Origin: a virus
Direction: 5' to 3' (one strand)
IMG/VR virus record: IMGVR_UViG_3300020057_000001
Location: 62,001 to 126,000 of that record
DNA: 64,000 nt
How positions within the stretch are numbered: position 1 is the first letter of the stretch; every line of letters begins with the position of its first letter. Of the stretch, positions 23,909 to 31,948 are shown in pieces. Position numbers and translations under genes: made by a program. Below the pieces are notes generated by a model. It was not told where the DNA came from and did no database searches. It worked only from the letters and a program-made list of their open reading frames with translations.

Positions 23909-24251
23909 GTTTTGGGCTTTTTGGTGGAGGTGGGGGTAGATTTTCAAGCATTTCTTCGAGTTCTGTATCCGCTACACCGTCTTCTATACCATCGTCTGCA
24001 CTGTCAGCGCCGTAGACGAGGTTAAAGGGTAGGCCGAGGGCAGGTGCTTTTGTGGGGAGTTGTATGAGTTCTTGGCATTCGGCCACCGCTTGGACGAGCT
24101 TGGCAATTTCTTTCGGGTCGCTGACGTAAGACATGTTACCGGCAATGTCGTATACGGCACGGTATCCCCGCCCTGTGTCTTTAATCAAAGAAACAAACTG
24201 GGGGTTAATATAAAGAGTCTTTTTCATGGAGTCTTGTATACTCAGTATCAT
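23883..24251 (-). CDS. Hypothetical protein, 122 aa
   Basis: ATG 24251 has AAGG 6 bases upstream and overlaps the preceding stop by 4 bp. Beta-rich N-terminal half (TLYINPQFVSLIKDTG), an acidic middle (DSADDGIEDGVADTELEEM), and a proline run and basic tail (PPPPPKSPKRAKKSTKA). The tail suggests binding to protein or nucleic acid. Function unknown. Confidence 0.55.
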   Translation of the reverse strand: MILSIQDSMKKTLYINPQFVSLIKDTGRGYRAVYDIAGNMSYVSDPKEIAKLVQAVAECQELIQLPTKAPALGLPFNLVYGADSADDGIEDGVADTELEEMLENLPPPPPKSPKRAKKSTKA

Positions 24252-24469
24252 TTTTTCGCCTTTTTCTTCTGGTCGACAACCGGAACCTTGTTGCGCTCTG
24301 TAAGCCTTGCACCGCCGTGGCATAAGTTCCACTCTTTTCCTTTATGCATTTCGGTCATGGTAGCTATAAAATCTTCCCAGGTCTCATGCTCTTCTTTGAA
24401 ATACTCCGTAATCACTATCAAATTTCCGTCCGCTGTGGGTCCGTTGAGCTGATTTCGGTGTACTCGCAA
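24248..24469 (-). CDS. Small hypothetical protein, TTG start
   Basis: 73 aa from TTG 24469, chosen for the strong AAGGAG site 6 bases upstream; the frame stays open further upstream only as the antisense of the plus-strand gene at 24537. A beta strand (NLIVITEYF) is followed by a helix and a basic tail (DQKKKAKK). Overlaps the downstream ATG by 4 bp. Confidence 0.55.
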   Translation of the reverse strand: MRVHRNQLNGPTADGNLIVITEYFKEEHETWEDFIATMTEMHKGKEWNLCHGGARLTERNKVPVVDQKKKAKK

Positions 24470-24512
24470 TCGGTTCTCCTTTGTGTCTACAGCTATTTTA
24501 GGCTGTCGGGGG

Positions 24513-24518
24513 TAAAAT
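24513..24518 (+). promoter_or_regulatory. GTAAAAT box before plus-strand island 2
   Basis: GGTAAAAT, 18 bp before the ATG at 24537 and directly followed by the ribosome site GGAGGAG. Confidence 0.4.
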
Positions 24519-24536
24519 GGCAAGGAGGAGAAAACT

Positions 24537-25112
24537 ATGAATATTACTTGGAAAATGGCATCATTGGGTGCTTTCGTTGCTATATCGTTGGGCTTTGTAG
24601 CCGGTCGTATGACCAACCAAGCGACTACCACTTCTGTTGTCGACACAAAAACGTCAGAAGTGAGGGAAGTTGAAAATAAACTTGTTGTCGATGTAGTAGC
24701 AGACAAGGTGGTGGTGGTCGAAAAAGGACCTACAAGAACCAGAACAAAAAAGAAAGTTACACGCCCTACAGGTGAAGTCGAAGAGTCAGAGACTGTGGTT
24801 GAAGAAGGACCTGTAAAAGTCGTCGAAACTGACAAAGGTACGTCTAAGCTGGTTGTAGACGAGAAGTCTAAGACAGCGATAAAAACCGAAACACGCACAG
24901 AGACGACGAGTACGCCACCGAGAAACTGGTTGGTTGGTGGGTCTGTATCTTACGGATTGACAGATGCGCTTCAGCAACAATGGCAAAAACCCGACGTGGA
25001 AATCCACGCGGGCTATCGAATTTTTGGTGGGTCCTACTTCGTCGTACAGACTGGGTTTGATGTTTCAAACCAGAACGTGAAATTAGGCGTGGGTCTGAAC
25101 GTCACGTTCTAG
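24537..25112 (+). CDS. Inner-membrane-anchored periplasmic protein, spanin-like
   Basis: 191 aa with a very strong GGAGGAG ribosome site. One N-terminal transmembrane helix (residues 6-23), a long charged Val/Lys/Glu/Thr-rich extended region (25-125), then a C-terminal part (VGGSVSYGLTDALQ to VGLNVTF) with alternating beta strands ending in phenylalanine, as in outer-membrane beta proteins. A protein that could bridge inner and outer membranes would fit a spanin-type role in the last step of lysis. No homologue is recognised; the assignment rests on architecture. Confidence 0.45.
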   Translation: MNITWKMASLGAFVAISLGFVAGRMTNQATTTSVVDTKTSEVREVENKLVVDVVADKVVVVEKGPTRTRTKKKVTRPTGEVEESETVVEEGPVKVVETDKGTSKLVVDEKSKTAIKTETRTETTSTPPRNWLVGGSVSYGLTDALQQQWQKPDVEIHAGYRIFGGSYFVVQTGFDVSNQNVKLGVGLNVTF

Positions 25113-25114
25113 TG

Positions 25115-25477
25115 TTAGCCGCGTTTCTTTTTTTCAATGAACAATGCACAGACGTCTAAAGTCGCTTTTAGCGGGTTAGTAACATTCTTCAAGGCCGCGT
25201 TAAAGTCTTTTACGATTTCTTTGGCGTCTTGAAATCCTTTGTTATTCTCCACTTGCTCGGTTTGCGCGTTAATCTCAATCCAAGACGCAGCAGCCATATT
25301 TTCAAGTTCGGCTACGGGCTTGTCGTCCAGTTCTTCAATGCTACCGAATTCGAAACTTTTGGCGATACGCTTAGCTTTCTTTTCGGAAATACCAAACAAC
25401 CCGATGAGCTTGTCCGCCGTTGCGCGTACGTCTTCAGCGTGAATTTCTTTAGTAGGTGTAATCTCGTTAACAGACAT
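25115..25477 (-). CDS. Hypothetical protein with helix-hairpin-helix-like region
   Basis: 120 aa with AGGATA before the ATG. Residues 20-60 (KLIGLFGISEKKAKRIAKS) look like a helix-hairpin-helix or SAP-like nucleic-acid-binding segment, followed by helical C-terminus (KEIVKDFNAALKNV). Located downstream of the recombinase gene; a recombination accessory role is only a guess. Confidence 0.5.
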   Translation of the reverse strand: MSVNEITPTKEIHAEDVRATADKLIGLFGISEKKAKRIAKSFEFGSIEELDDKPVAELENMAAASWIEINAQTEQVENNKGFQDAKEIVKDFNAALKNVTNPLKATLDVCALFIEKKKRG

Positions 25478-25488
25478 TATCGTATCCT

Positions 25489-26010
25489 TTACAAATTAAG
25501 TGAGGGGCCAGAAAGAATTGAGTTTAAAATATCATTTGGAATTTCGCTAGAGCCCGAAGCGGCGTGTTGTCTTTGCTGCGGGCGCTGAGGTGCTTGCGAA
25601 TTTTGGGCAACTTTACCCAACGCGCCTTGCACAGTTTGTGTAAACATTAAAAGATGCTTGTGAGTGGCGTCATGCGTACTGGAGATAACAGATGCCATAT
25701 GGTCTAGCATCTTGTTCAGTTCCCCGACGTCTTCGAAAGTTTGTTCGTTAGTTTGCAACGAGATGATTTCTTTTTCGACGGACGCTAAAAACAACTCCCA
25801 CACGCGAGAACCGCTAGGCTTCGCTAGAACCAGACTTTTGATGTTGGCGTCACGGATAACTTGAACCATTTCAAAAGACCGTTCGACTCTTTCAATAGCA
25901 GATAGAGCTACGGACTTAGGAGGGGCTAGCTCGGGCAAAGCATTTTCTTGTTCTGTATTCGGACCTAGATTTTCCGAATCCAAAGCTTCTAGTTTTTTGC
26001 GTACCGCCAC
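25489..26010 (-). CDS. Hypothetical helical protein after the recombinase
   Basis: 173 aa from GTG 26010 (GGGAGG ribosome site), one base after the recombinase stop. Mainly helical to about residue 130, then a Gln/Ala/Pro-rich linker (QAPQRPQQRQHAA) and a short conserved-looking C-terminal peptide (NDILNSILSGPSLNL) typical of interaction tails. Position suggests a recombination mediator but no motif proves it. Confidence 0.55.
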   Translation of the reverse strand: MAVRKKLEALDSENLGPNTEQENALPELAPPKSVALSAIERVERSFEMVQVIRDANIKSLVLAKPSGSRVWELFLASVEKEIISLQTNEQTFEDVGELNKMLDHMASVISSTHDATHKHLLMFTQTVQGALGKVAQNSQAPQRPQQRQHAASGSSEIPNDILNSILSGPSLNL

Positions 26011-26011
26011 C

Positions 26012-27163
26012 TTACCCTCCCAATTCCATATCAATAATATCGTCGTCTGGAGTATACCCGTTTGGATTTGCCATGCAAGCGGCGACGACCGATCTGTACG
26101 CATTCTCGTCGTCACGTAGAGCTTTCAGGGTTTTCTCTTCACCGTGAAACTTGTGTTCTTTACCATCTACCTGAAACGCCCACCATTGCGGGTTAGATTT
26201 TCCCGTATCGGGATTTACAGGATGATATACAATCCCGAGTTTTGTAGCGAGAGAAAAAAGGCTCTTGTCTTGCCGAATAATACGGCAGGTATCAAAGTCA
26301 GCCATGATCTCAGCGACCTTCCCCTCCATTGTCCCCCGCGACTTAACGATCTTGATGCGGACGGTCTTGCCCGTAGCGACTAAAGAGTCACGCTCTTTCG
26401 ATTCAATGATATTACCCGTGTTATCGACCTGCGATTCCTTACGGTTTACCGTCTCTGTAAGGAGCATACACTCAGCCTGAAACCGTAGTTTCTGGCCGCC
26501 TGTGATGATCCACTTGTTACCCGTTTTCTGGAAATCCATATCTTCGATTGCGTGCTGGATCAGGAAAATAGTCACGTCGTATTTAGCGGCAAGGTCGTTT
26601 AAAAACTTAGACAGGGTACCAACAACTTTTGCCATACCGCCGAACTTGTTCCCAGCGTCTTCGATGTTCCCTTCTGCGATCTTTTTGAGTGCGTGAGGGT
26701 CTTGTAGACCCCCTAAAGAATCTACGATAATAGCTGCTATCTTACCTTCGCCCGCTTTTAGACTGTCTTCAATAGTCTGCAACGTGCCAAAAACTTCGTC
26801 CACCTTTGAAGACGAAAAAATGGCAGTTCTTTCGAGGTCAATGCCGAATTTACGGAGACGCGATACACGCTCGGGCATGTTGTAATAGTGTTCAATGTCT
26901 TTGATAATAATGATGGAATCCGGTATTGCTCTCTGAAGCTTTGCGGCGGCAAGAGTGGCAAGAAACGACTTACCCGAGCCCGAAGGTCCGGCCAGTACGT
27001 TCAAACGGCCTCGGAAAAATCCACCCCCTAAAGCCCATTCTAAAAACGGCTCGTCGATCTTGACGAATGTAGGCGGGCGAGATGTGTCTTTTTCGATTGC
27101 GGCGGCGCTTGTCGCACCGTCCATTTTTTTAAGCAATGAACTCATAAACTTGGGTGTAGCCAT
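26012..27163 (-). CDS. uvsX: RecA/UvsX-like recombinase
   Basis: 383 aa, AGGAG ribosome site. RecA core: Walker A GPSGSGKS (59-66), a Walker B-like strand AAIIVDSLGG, then a region where filament loops are expected (NKFGGMAKVVGTLSKFLNDL), FLIQHAIED and an ATP-sensing TGGQKLRFQAECM. Closest in pattern to phage UvsX proteins; it would form strand-exchange filaments in recombination-dependent replication with the SbcC/SbcD pair and the SSBs. A rho-independent terminator from the upstream ClpP gene lies 8 bp ahead of the start, so some separate initiation is expected. Confidence 0.85.
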   Translation of the reverse strand: MATPKFMSSLLKKMDGATSAAAIEKDTSRPPTFVKIDEPFLEWALGGGFFRGRLNVLAGPSGSGKSFLATLAAAKLQRAIPDSIIIIKDIEHYYNMPERVSRLRKFGIDLERTAIFSSSKVDEVFGTLQTIEDSLKAGEGKIAAIIVDSLGGLQDPHALKKIAEGNIEDAGNKFGGMAKVVGTLSKFLNDLAAKYDVTIFLIQHAIEDMDFQKTGNKWIITGGQKLRFQAECMLLTETVNRKESQVDNTGNIIESKERDSLVATGKTVRIKIVKSRGTMEGKVAEIMADFDTCRIIRQDKSLFSLATKLGIVYHPVNPDTGKSNPQWWAFQVDGKEHKFHGEEKTLKALRDDENAYRSVVAACMANPNGYTPDDDIIDMELGG

Positions 27164-27170
27164 TCACAAA

Positions 27171-27199
27171 CTCCTAAAAAAGAAAGAGGCAAAGCCTCT
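27171..27199 (-). terminator. Rho-independent terminator after the ClpP-like gene
   Basis: Minus strand AGAGGC-TTT-GCCTCT followed by TTCTTTTTT: a 6 bp GC-rich stem with a 3-base loop and a U-tract, 26 bp after the ClpP-like stop. Confidence 0.75.
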
Positions 27200-27224
27200 A
27201 GTGTTACAAAAGTGCAAGCTGAAA

Positions 27225-28043
27225 CTATTTACGAATTCTCGCCTGAGTAGTCACGTTATCACGTATGTTCAAAGAGTCAACAAAGCTCTTAAACTGCATA
27301 TCTGTACCTGAAAAGCGCTTAGCTTTTACGTCCAATGGGGCTGAGACTAGGGGACACGCAGACCAAGTCACTTGAAACTGGCCAAAAGGCGTATTCAGAA
27401 TCTCCTCTAGGGTCTCTTTAAAAGCTTTCTTGGAGCAAGTAAGGTTAGCGTTACGGTCGGTCACACCTTCTTCAGCGAGGTCCGTACCAAACGACCACCA
27501 GTCACTTCGTGTTTTTGCTTTAAAAGCCGCGTACGAAATACCGATGCGCTTTGCTTGCGCAATATCCATCAGCTCTGCCATGCGTGTGAGAAATTTAACG
27601 AACGATTCTGCATTCGGTGCTTGCTGCTGGTTCAGCCCGTAGGACGTAACATGCTGCATCGAGATCGACGAGTAATTTGAAAGCCTTAAGTCGCACGCTT
27701 CAAGAATTACAAATGCCATGGAGATTGCGATGTCCGCAAAACATGTGATCTTCTTTTCTGACGCGCGAATATAGCTGATAGCTTTCATTCCGGCTAGAAC
27801 TGATCCACCTGGAGAAGTGATAACGACAAACACTTCGTCGCTAGGACTATTGGCGATGTCTTTTATTAACTTTGAGACGCTCTTGTCGTCTACTGGGCCT
27901 CTCAGGGTGACCGTGTTGCTAGGGTCAAGCTCGATGGTGTCTGGAGTTTTTGGAAGATTCTTTTTTTCCCTAAACTCAAACCCCAGGGCGGTACCGGAAA
28001 ACAAACTCATTGCGACTAACGCCGAAACGCAAAACTTGAACAT
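27225..28043 (-). CDS. Exported ClpP-like serine protease
   Basis: 272 aa, AAAGGA ribosome site. Residues 1-21 are a signal peptide (ends SGTALG). The rest has the ClpP/crotonase fold signature: SPGGSV (77-82) for the oxyanion loop, nucleophile serine 108 in AISMAF, histidine 131 in SMQHV, and an aspartate at 181 or 188. Phage ClpP homologues usually act in the cytoplasm as prohead proteases, so the signal peptide is unusual. It has its own sigma-70-like promoter and a terminator, so it is independently expressed. Envelope target unknown. Confidence 0.75.
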   Translation of the reverse strand: MFKFCVSALVAMSLFSGTALGFEFREKKNLPKTPDTIELDPSNTVTLRGPVDDKSVSKLIKDIANSPSDEVFVVITSPGGSVLAGMKAISYIRASEKKITCFADIAISMAFVILEACDLRLSNYSSISMQHVTSYGLNQQQAPNAESFVKFLTRMAELMDIAQAKRIGISYAAFKAKTRSDWWSFGTDLAEEGVTDRNANLTCSKKAFKETLEEILNTPFGQFQVTWSACPLVSAPLDVKAKRFSGTDMQFKSFVDSLNIRDNVTTQARIRK

Positions 28044-28073
28044 ACGTGTCCTTTCTAATGGAAGACTACTTAA

Positions 28074-28102
28074 ACATTACCATGTTTTTGTGAAATAATC
28101 AA
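28074..28102 (-). promoter_or_regulatory. Sigma-70-like promoter for the ClpP-like gene
   Basis: Minus strand TTGATT-N17-TAATGT, 30 bp before the ATG at 28043. The -35 hexamer is the same as in the promoter at 45214. Confidence 0.6.
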
Positions 28103-28113
28103 AATTGGAAAAC

Positions 28114-28136
28114 AGAGGGTGGGTGCGCCACCCTCT
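28114..28136 (-). terminator. Terminator hairpin after 28140-28652
   Basis: AGAGGGTGG-loop of 5-CCACCCTCT, a perfect 9 bp stem, followed on the minus strand by GTTTTCC. It closes the minus operon ending at 28140. It could also stop plus-strand transcripts (CTTTG). Confidence 0.7.
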
Positions 28137-28139
28137 TTG

Positions 28140-28652
28140 TTAAAACCCCTTGGAGCCGGATACACCGGAGGAGTCACGATAACCATAGGCGATAGAGCGG
28201 GTAGAACTGAGAGCCATGGTGATCGCTAATTTAATAGAAGCGAGCTGTTCAACCAACGCTTGAAAGAACCCCTCCTGCAAAAAGAAGCCTTGTACTTCTT
28301 TATCCATTGCCACAAAAGCCGCTCGCATGTCTGCGGTACCCTTGTTCCCTGTAGTGTTACACCAGTCGGGAAACTTCTCTAGAGCGGCAATAGCTTCGGC
28401 GTTCTTACGAAAGACTTTCGTCTCATTTAGTTTAAAAAGCGCCGACGCATAGTAGGTGCCTGCAACCATAAGACCTTCTGAAAGAGTAGACAAAGCCACG
28501 GGCGCCGTGGACTCGGTCACATTTGTAAGGTCCGAAGCTTGGACAACATATCGGGCTAGAGCTTCGTGTGCCTTGTCTAGCGTCAGGCTTGCCTGCTGCG
28601 GGTTGGGGTACACGTTGTTTAGGCTCAACGAGCCAAGCGTTGTTAAACTCAT
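28140..28652 (-). CDS. Hypothetical helical protein, 170 aa
   Basis: Starts with a TAATG overlap on the upstream stop, GGTGGG just before. Begins MSLTTLGSLSLNNVYPNP and is mostly alpha-helical afterwards (LSEGLMVAGTYYASALFKLN). Last gene of the replication operon before a strong terminator. No family recognised; coupling to the gp32-like gene suggests a replication accessory role. Confidence 0.55.
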   Translation of the reverse strand: MSLTTLGSLSLNNVYPNPQQASLTLDKAHEALARYVVQASDLTNVTESTAPVALSTLSEGLMVAGTYYASALFKLNETKVFRKNAEAIAALEKFPDWCNTTGNKGTADMRAAFVAMDKEVQGFFLQEGFFQALVEQLASIKLAITMALSSTRSIAYGYRDSSGVSGSKGF

Positions 28653-29917
28653 TACCCACCTGCTTTAGGAGGTAGGTTGGCTGCCATAAACTGCGCCAAG
28701 TTAGGCACGGCAGACGGTGCCACTGGAGGAGGTGTAAAAGCGGGAGCCTGCGCAGCGACGTGTTGCGCAACAGGTACTGCATAGGTCGGCTGAGGCGCAG
28801 GTACTGCATAGGTCGGCTGAGGCACAGGTTGTACGTATTGTGGCTGTGCCGCTTGCACATGTTGTACGGCTTCTACCTGCAACACATGCTGTACATGTGG
28901 TACATGTGGTACGGCTTCTACCTGCAACACATGTTGTACATATTGTGGCTGTGCTGCTTGCACGTCGTCTACCTGCAACACAGGTGCGGTAAAGCCAGCG
29001 GGTGTAGGAGGAGGCGTTGGTCCGGTAGCTGCGACAGCACCTTCTGTTTTCAAGTACTTCGCTATGCGCTCAGAAATGGATCGCGGTAGCGTCTTAAAGC
29101 CGTTCTGTGCGTATTCGTTTACTTCGTCGACAGACCACGGGAAATTATTGACGTGCGCCACTGGGTCGGGAAGAGTAGCGGTATCTAATTGGAGGATCGC
29201 AGGATGGACTGGCGCGTCAATTATCATTGGTATGCTCATGGTCTGACCTGTTGCCGCATCGGTAATAGTGCGTAGCTCTTTTGCTGGCTCTGCGTGATAG
29301 CGCGTGTCCATGAAGGTAGAGCCAGTACGCCACAGCTTTGCCCAACCTTTGGTTGCATTTAGGTTGAAAAGATCGCCTTCATTGTTTTTGCGCATAGAAT
29401 CTGTAAGAGATTCAACCGCCGCAGCAGTCCCCCAAGCTGGCTTGCCAAACAACTGATCCGTGATGGTTCGGCTCGTTGTGAGGACGTGCACTTTCGGGTC
29501 GTTTGGGCAGATAACCAAGATAGCTACTTTAGTCTGCGGTTTAATAGCTTTATGTTCGTTTTTCATTTGGTTGTATTGGTGAGCATATTCGGGAAGCTTG
29601 TCGAAGCCGCCCTTTTCCCACTCTTTAATCGTCTTCTGGAGCGAGTCAGCATACTCTTTTTGCGGGTCTTTGAATCCGCTTAGCTCGAGGGAGGGACGTG
29701 TCCAGTTTTCTGCCTTACCGTTGCGGACGATTGTGTAGGGCATTTGGTCGTACTTAAGATACTTCAGGAAGTTTCCCTGTGCATCTTTCTTAGAAAGGAT
29801 CGGAACTACCTTGATGTAGATAGGATTGTCTTTAATTGTCTTCGTCTCAAGGCGGGTCGAAGAAGACTGTGTGCCGGAAACTTCTGAAGCGTTGTATGCA
29901 GTACCGAGAGTAGTCAT
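28652..29917 (-). CDS. Putative gp32-like single-stranded DNA-binding protein
   Basis: 421 aa, AAGGAA ribosome site. Residues 30-290 show a layout seen in phage gp32-type SSBs: an early ILSKKDAQGNFLKYLKY block, KVAILVICPNDPKVHVL, then GDLFNLNATKGWAKLWRTG and a tyrosine-rich DTRYHAEP. The C-terminal third (310-421) is a Pro/Gln/Val low-complexity tail with repeats (VQHVLQVEAV, PQPTYAVP), and it lacks the usual acidic tip. Encoded just before the HNH/primase/helicase/polymerase genes, which supports a replisome role. Moderate confidence only. Confidence 0.45.
   Translation of the reverse strand: MTTLGTAYNASEVSGTQSSSTRLETKTIKDNPIYIKVVPILSKKDAQGNFLKYLKYDQMPYTIVRNGKAENWTRPSLELSGFKDPQKEYADSLQKTIKEWEKGGFDKLPEYAHQYNQMKNEHKAIKPQTKVAILVICPNDPKVHVLTTSRTITDQLFGKPAWGTAAAVESLTDSMRKNNEGDLFNLNATKGWAKLWRTGSTFMDTRYHAEPAKELRTITDAATGQTMSIPMIIDAPVHPAILQLDTATLPDPVAHVNNFPWSVDEVNEYAQNGFKTLPRSISERIAKYLKTEGAVAATGPTPPPTPAGFTAPVLQVDDVQAAQPQYVQHVLQVEAVPHVPHVQHVLQVEAVQHVQAAQPQYVQPVPQPTYAVPAPQPTYAVPVAQHVAAQAPAFTPPPVAPSAVPNLAQFMAANLPPKAGG
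28765..28985 (-). repeat. Low-complexity direct repeats in the gp32-like gene tail
   Basis: In-frame repeats encode PQPTYAVP (twice) and VQHVLQVEAV-type units. Neighbouring copies such as GCATAGGTCGGCTGAGGC are nearly identical in DNA, implying recent slippage. Confidence 0.75.
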
Positions 29918-29959
29918 TGTATTTCCTTATGCCTATACGGCTGGTGTGAGTATGGATGT

Positions 29960-30511
29960 CTATTGTTTTGACTTCCGTGGTCGTTTATCGGAAGTCTTTT
30001 TTGGGACTTTAGCTTTTTCTTTTACCTCCTTTCTAACAACACCTTCTTGGTTAGTTTTTAATAGGTGGCAAGGTCCGCAGAGTAACTGTAGCCGATGCTT
30101 AATTGAGTTGTAAAGCGCAAGACGAGAATTTATTTTTGGGTCCCATACTTCTACGTCTACAAATTCTCTAGCTATCCAGGTGTTGAAATCGACGTACCCC
30201 GTTTGCGGGTTTATGACAGGCTCGACGTGGTCTACCTGTACCTGTGTAATTTTATTAATTTTTTCAGGAAACCACTGCTTGCAGTGATTGCACTGGTACT
30301 CGACTCTTCGTGCCTTTGACGGAGACCCGTCTTGTTTAGTAACCAGACGCTCGCGTTTATTAAACTCTTTTACAACGGAAAAAAGAGGACTTCGAACAAA
30401 GACTTTTTTCAAAGCTGAAATCACGCTAGCGCGTAAAACAAACTTGTACTCTTTTTTCTTCTTTTTGACGCCGGTATCTGGGTCAGTTTTCTTTTTCACA
30501 TGCGCCGCCAC
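29960..30511 (-). CDS. HNH endonuclease
   Basis: 183 aa, GTG start overlapping the primase end by 16 bp. Basic N-terminus, then a zinc-bound HNH core: CNHC, VDHVEPV (the first histidine) and LLCGPCHLLKT with the second CxxC and histidine. C-terminus again very basic. It nicks or cuts DNA. Because it sits inside the replication operon it may be a free-standing homing nuclease or a resolvase/packaging nuclease; no split host gene is visible beside it. Confidence 0.75.
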   Translation of the reverse strand: MAAHVKKKTDPDTGVKKKKKEYKFVLRASVISALKKVFVRSPLFSVVKEFNKRERLVTKQDGSPSKARRVEYQCNHCKQWFPEKINKITQVQVDHVEPVINPQTGYVDFNTWIAREFVDVEVWDPKINSRLALYNSIKHRLQLLCGPCHLLKTNQEGVVRKEVKEKAKVPKKTSDKRPRKSKQ

Positions 30512-31488
30512 ATTCTGTTCGCAATACCTAAAGGCATACCTCCAAATTGTTTTGCTACATCTACTTCTACAAATTTCGAGTATCCAACTTCTTCACGCCA
30601 CTCTTTAGCGATGATACTCAACGCCTCTCGGCTATGCATTGCGTCCTCAGTCCAGCATTTAGCAATGTAGTCGTCACCCCAGATACGGAAGTTGTCGCCG
30701 TGGTTGTCACGCCCTTGTGCCCTACATGCGGGACACGGAAGGTCGACACCCGATGGCTTGTACTCGACACTGTTCTCCTCACAATACCAATCGAGCATAG
30801 CTATGATGTCTGTACGGTCTTCTTCTTTTTTAGGCGCGCCCCAATTGTGCGAAAAAGGGTCAACCGCAAGCTCTTCTTTGGTGCGAATGACTGTGCTGTT
30901 CTCTTGTGGGAGGTCGGACAACGGTACCGCGCGCCGCACTTCTAGCACTGTCTGCTCAACGTCCCCTCGCCAACATCCAGGAAAGCGAGACCACCGCGCA
31001 GGGTCGTTACAGCCTTGGTCATTCATTCGATTAAGGCGTTTTGACAAAAAGAAAAAGATTTTCTTAAAAGTCTTTTCGTCGATCGGCTTTTGCGCTCCAC
31101 CAAGAGTAAAGATACGGATCAGGTAGTGGTAGCTTTTTCCACCCGAAAACGTTTTAGTAGTCCACGGTATACCGGAGGCTTCCATAATTTTTTCTTGTTC
31201 GTCTAGCGGAATTGGTTGACCCTCTAGGGGATGGTGCTTTGGATATTTGTCAAACTCGATTAGGAACGTGCGCGAAAGAGCGGCGGAGTTAGCTCGAACT
31301 TGCGTCGATCCAGTAGACGGATTACCGCAGAGGAAAACGCCCTGCGGTCCTTTGTGACCGATCCATCGCCTAGCTTCGTGTAGAGGGATAGAAATACACG
31401 CTCTGTTCAATTCGTCGGTGACCCAAACAAAATCGTCGGGATCAAATAGAACGTCTAAGGCTTGTTGTGCAAGGTCATTCGCTAACAT
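30496..31488 (-). CDS. DNA primase, archaeo-eukaryotic type
   Basis: About 330 aa from ATG 31488; the longer frame overlaps the deaminase gene. An acidic FLIEFDKYP, then SGGKSYHYLIR (the sGGKSxH motif) and DPARWSRFPG match the AEP primase core. A C-terminal zinc finger (CPAC...C with HGDNFRIWGDDYIAKCW) resembles the CHC2-type ribbon that binds template. It would make primers for the family A polymerase and works next to the DnaB-like helicase two genes upstream. Confidence 0.7.
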   Translation of the reverse strand: MLANDLAQQALDVLFDPDDFVWVTDELNRACISIPLHEARRWIGHKGPQGVFLCGNPSTGSTQVRANSAALSRTFLIEFDKYPKHHPLEGQPIPLDEQEKIMEASGIPWTTKTFSGGKSYHYLIRIFTLGGAQKPIDEKTFKKIFFFLSKRLNRMNDQGCNDPARWSRFPGCWRGDVEQTVLEVRRAVPLSDLPQENSTVIRTKEELAVDPFSHNWGAPKKEEDRTDIIAMLDWYCEENSVEYKPSGVDLPCPACRAQGRDNHGDNFRIWGDDYIAKCWTEDAMHSREALSIIAKEWREEVGYSKFVEVDVAKQFGGMPLGIANRMWRRM

Positions 31489-31948
31489 GCTGGGTTTCTT
31501 GAGGGATGTAGTCGACATAGATACCAAACTCTCCTAGTAAATCTAGACCAAGACCTTTGAATTTTCTAAAAACTACGCGCTTGATACCCACGAAAGCGAT
31601 GTGCTTGGCGCAATCAGGGCAGGGCGAGTGCGTTACGTAGAGTGTAGCACCTCGAGCGTCGTCTATGTTCGTACAGGAAAAAAAAGCACGCATCTCTGCA
31701 TGTACAATTCGAGGATGCTTGTAGTCCGACTGCATGTCAATCGGCCAGTAGTTAAACAATGGCGGAAAAGAGTTGTAGCCTTCCGCGACTACGTAACCTT
31801 CTGTATACGCATATGGAGCAGGGGGGACACGGTAAATAATTGCACCTACCTGCGTCTTAGTGTCGTGGCTGCATTCTGCGGCAGCTTCCGCTAAGTCTAG
31901 CATTTTGTTGTCGAAATCCGTGTCGTAGGTAGGTTTATTTTCGGCCAT
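31475..31948 (-). CDS. Deoxycytidylate deaminase
   Basis: 157 aa with AAGGAGA before the ATG. Zinc site HAE (83-85) and PCPDC (109-113) mark the cytidine/dCMP deaminase family; the size and TKTQVGAII start suit dCMP deaminase, which makes dUMP for ThyX. Overlaps both neighbours by about 14 bp. Confidence 0.88.
   Translation of the reverse strand: MAENKPTYDTDFDNKMLDLAEAAAECSHDTKTQVGAIIYRVPPAPYAYTEGYVVAEGYNSFPPLFNYWPIDMQSDYKHPRIVHAEMRAFFSCTNIDDARGATLYVTHSPCPDCAKHIAFVGIKRVVFRKFKGLGLDLLGEFGIYVDYIPQETQHVSE

Noticed and set aside
24470-24898. Upstream extension of the minus frame ending at 24248
   Set aside because: This part is antisense to the well-supported plus gene at 24537; the real gene starts at TTG 24469 with AAGGAG.
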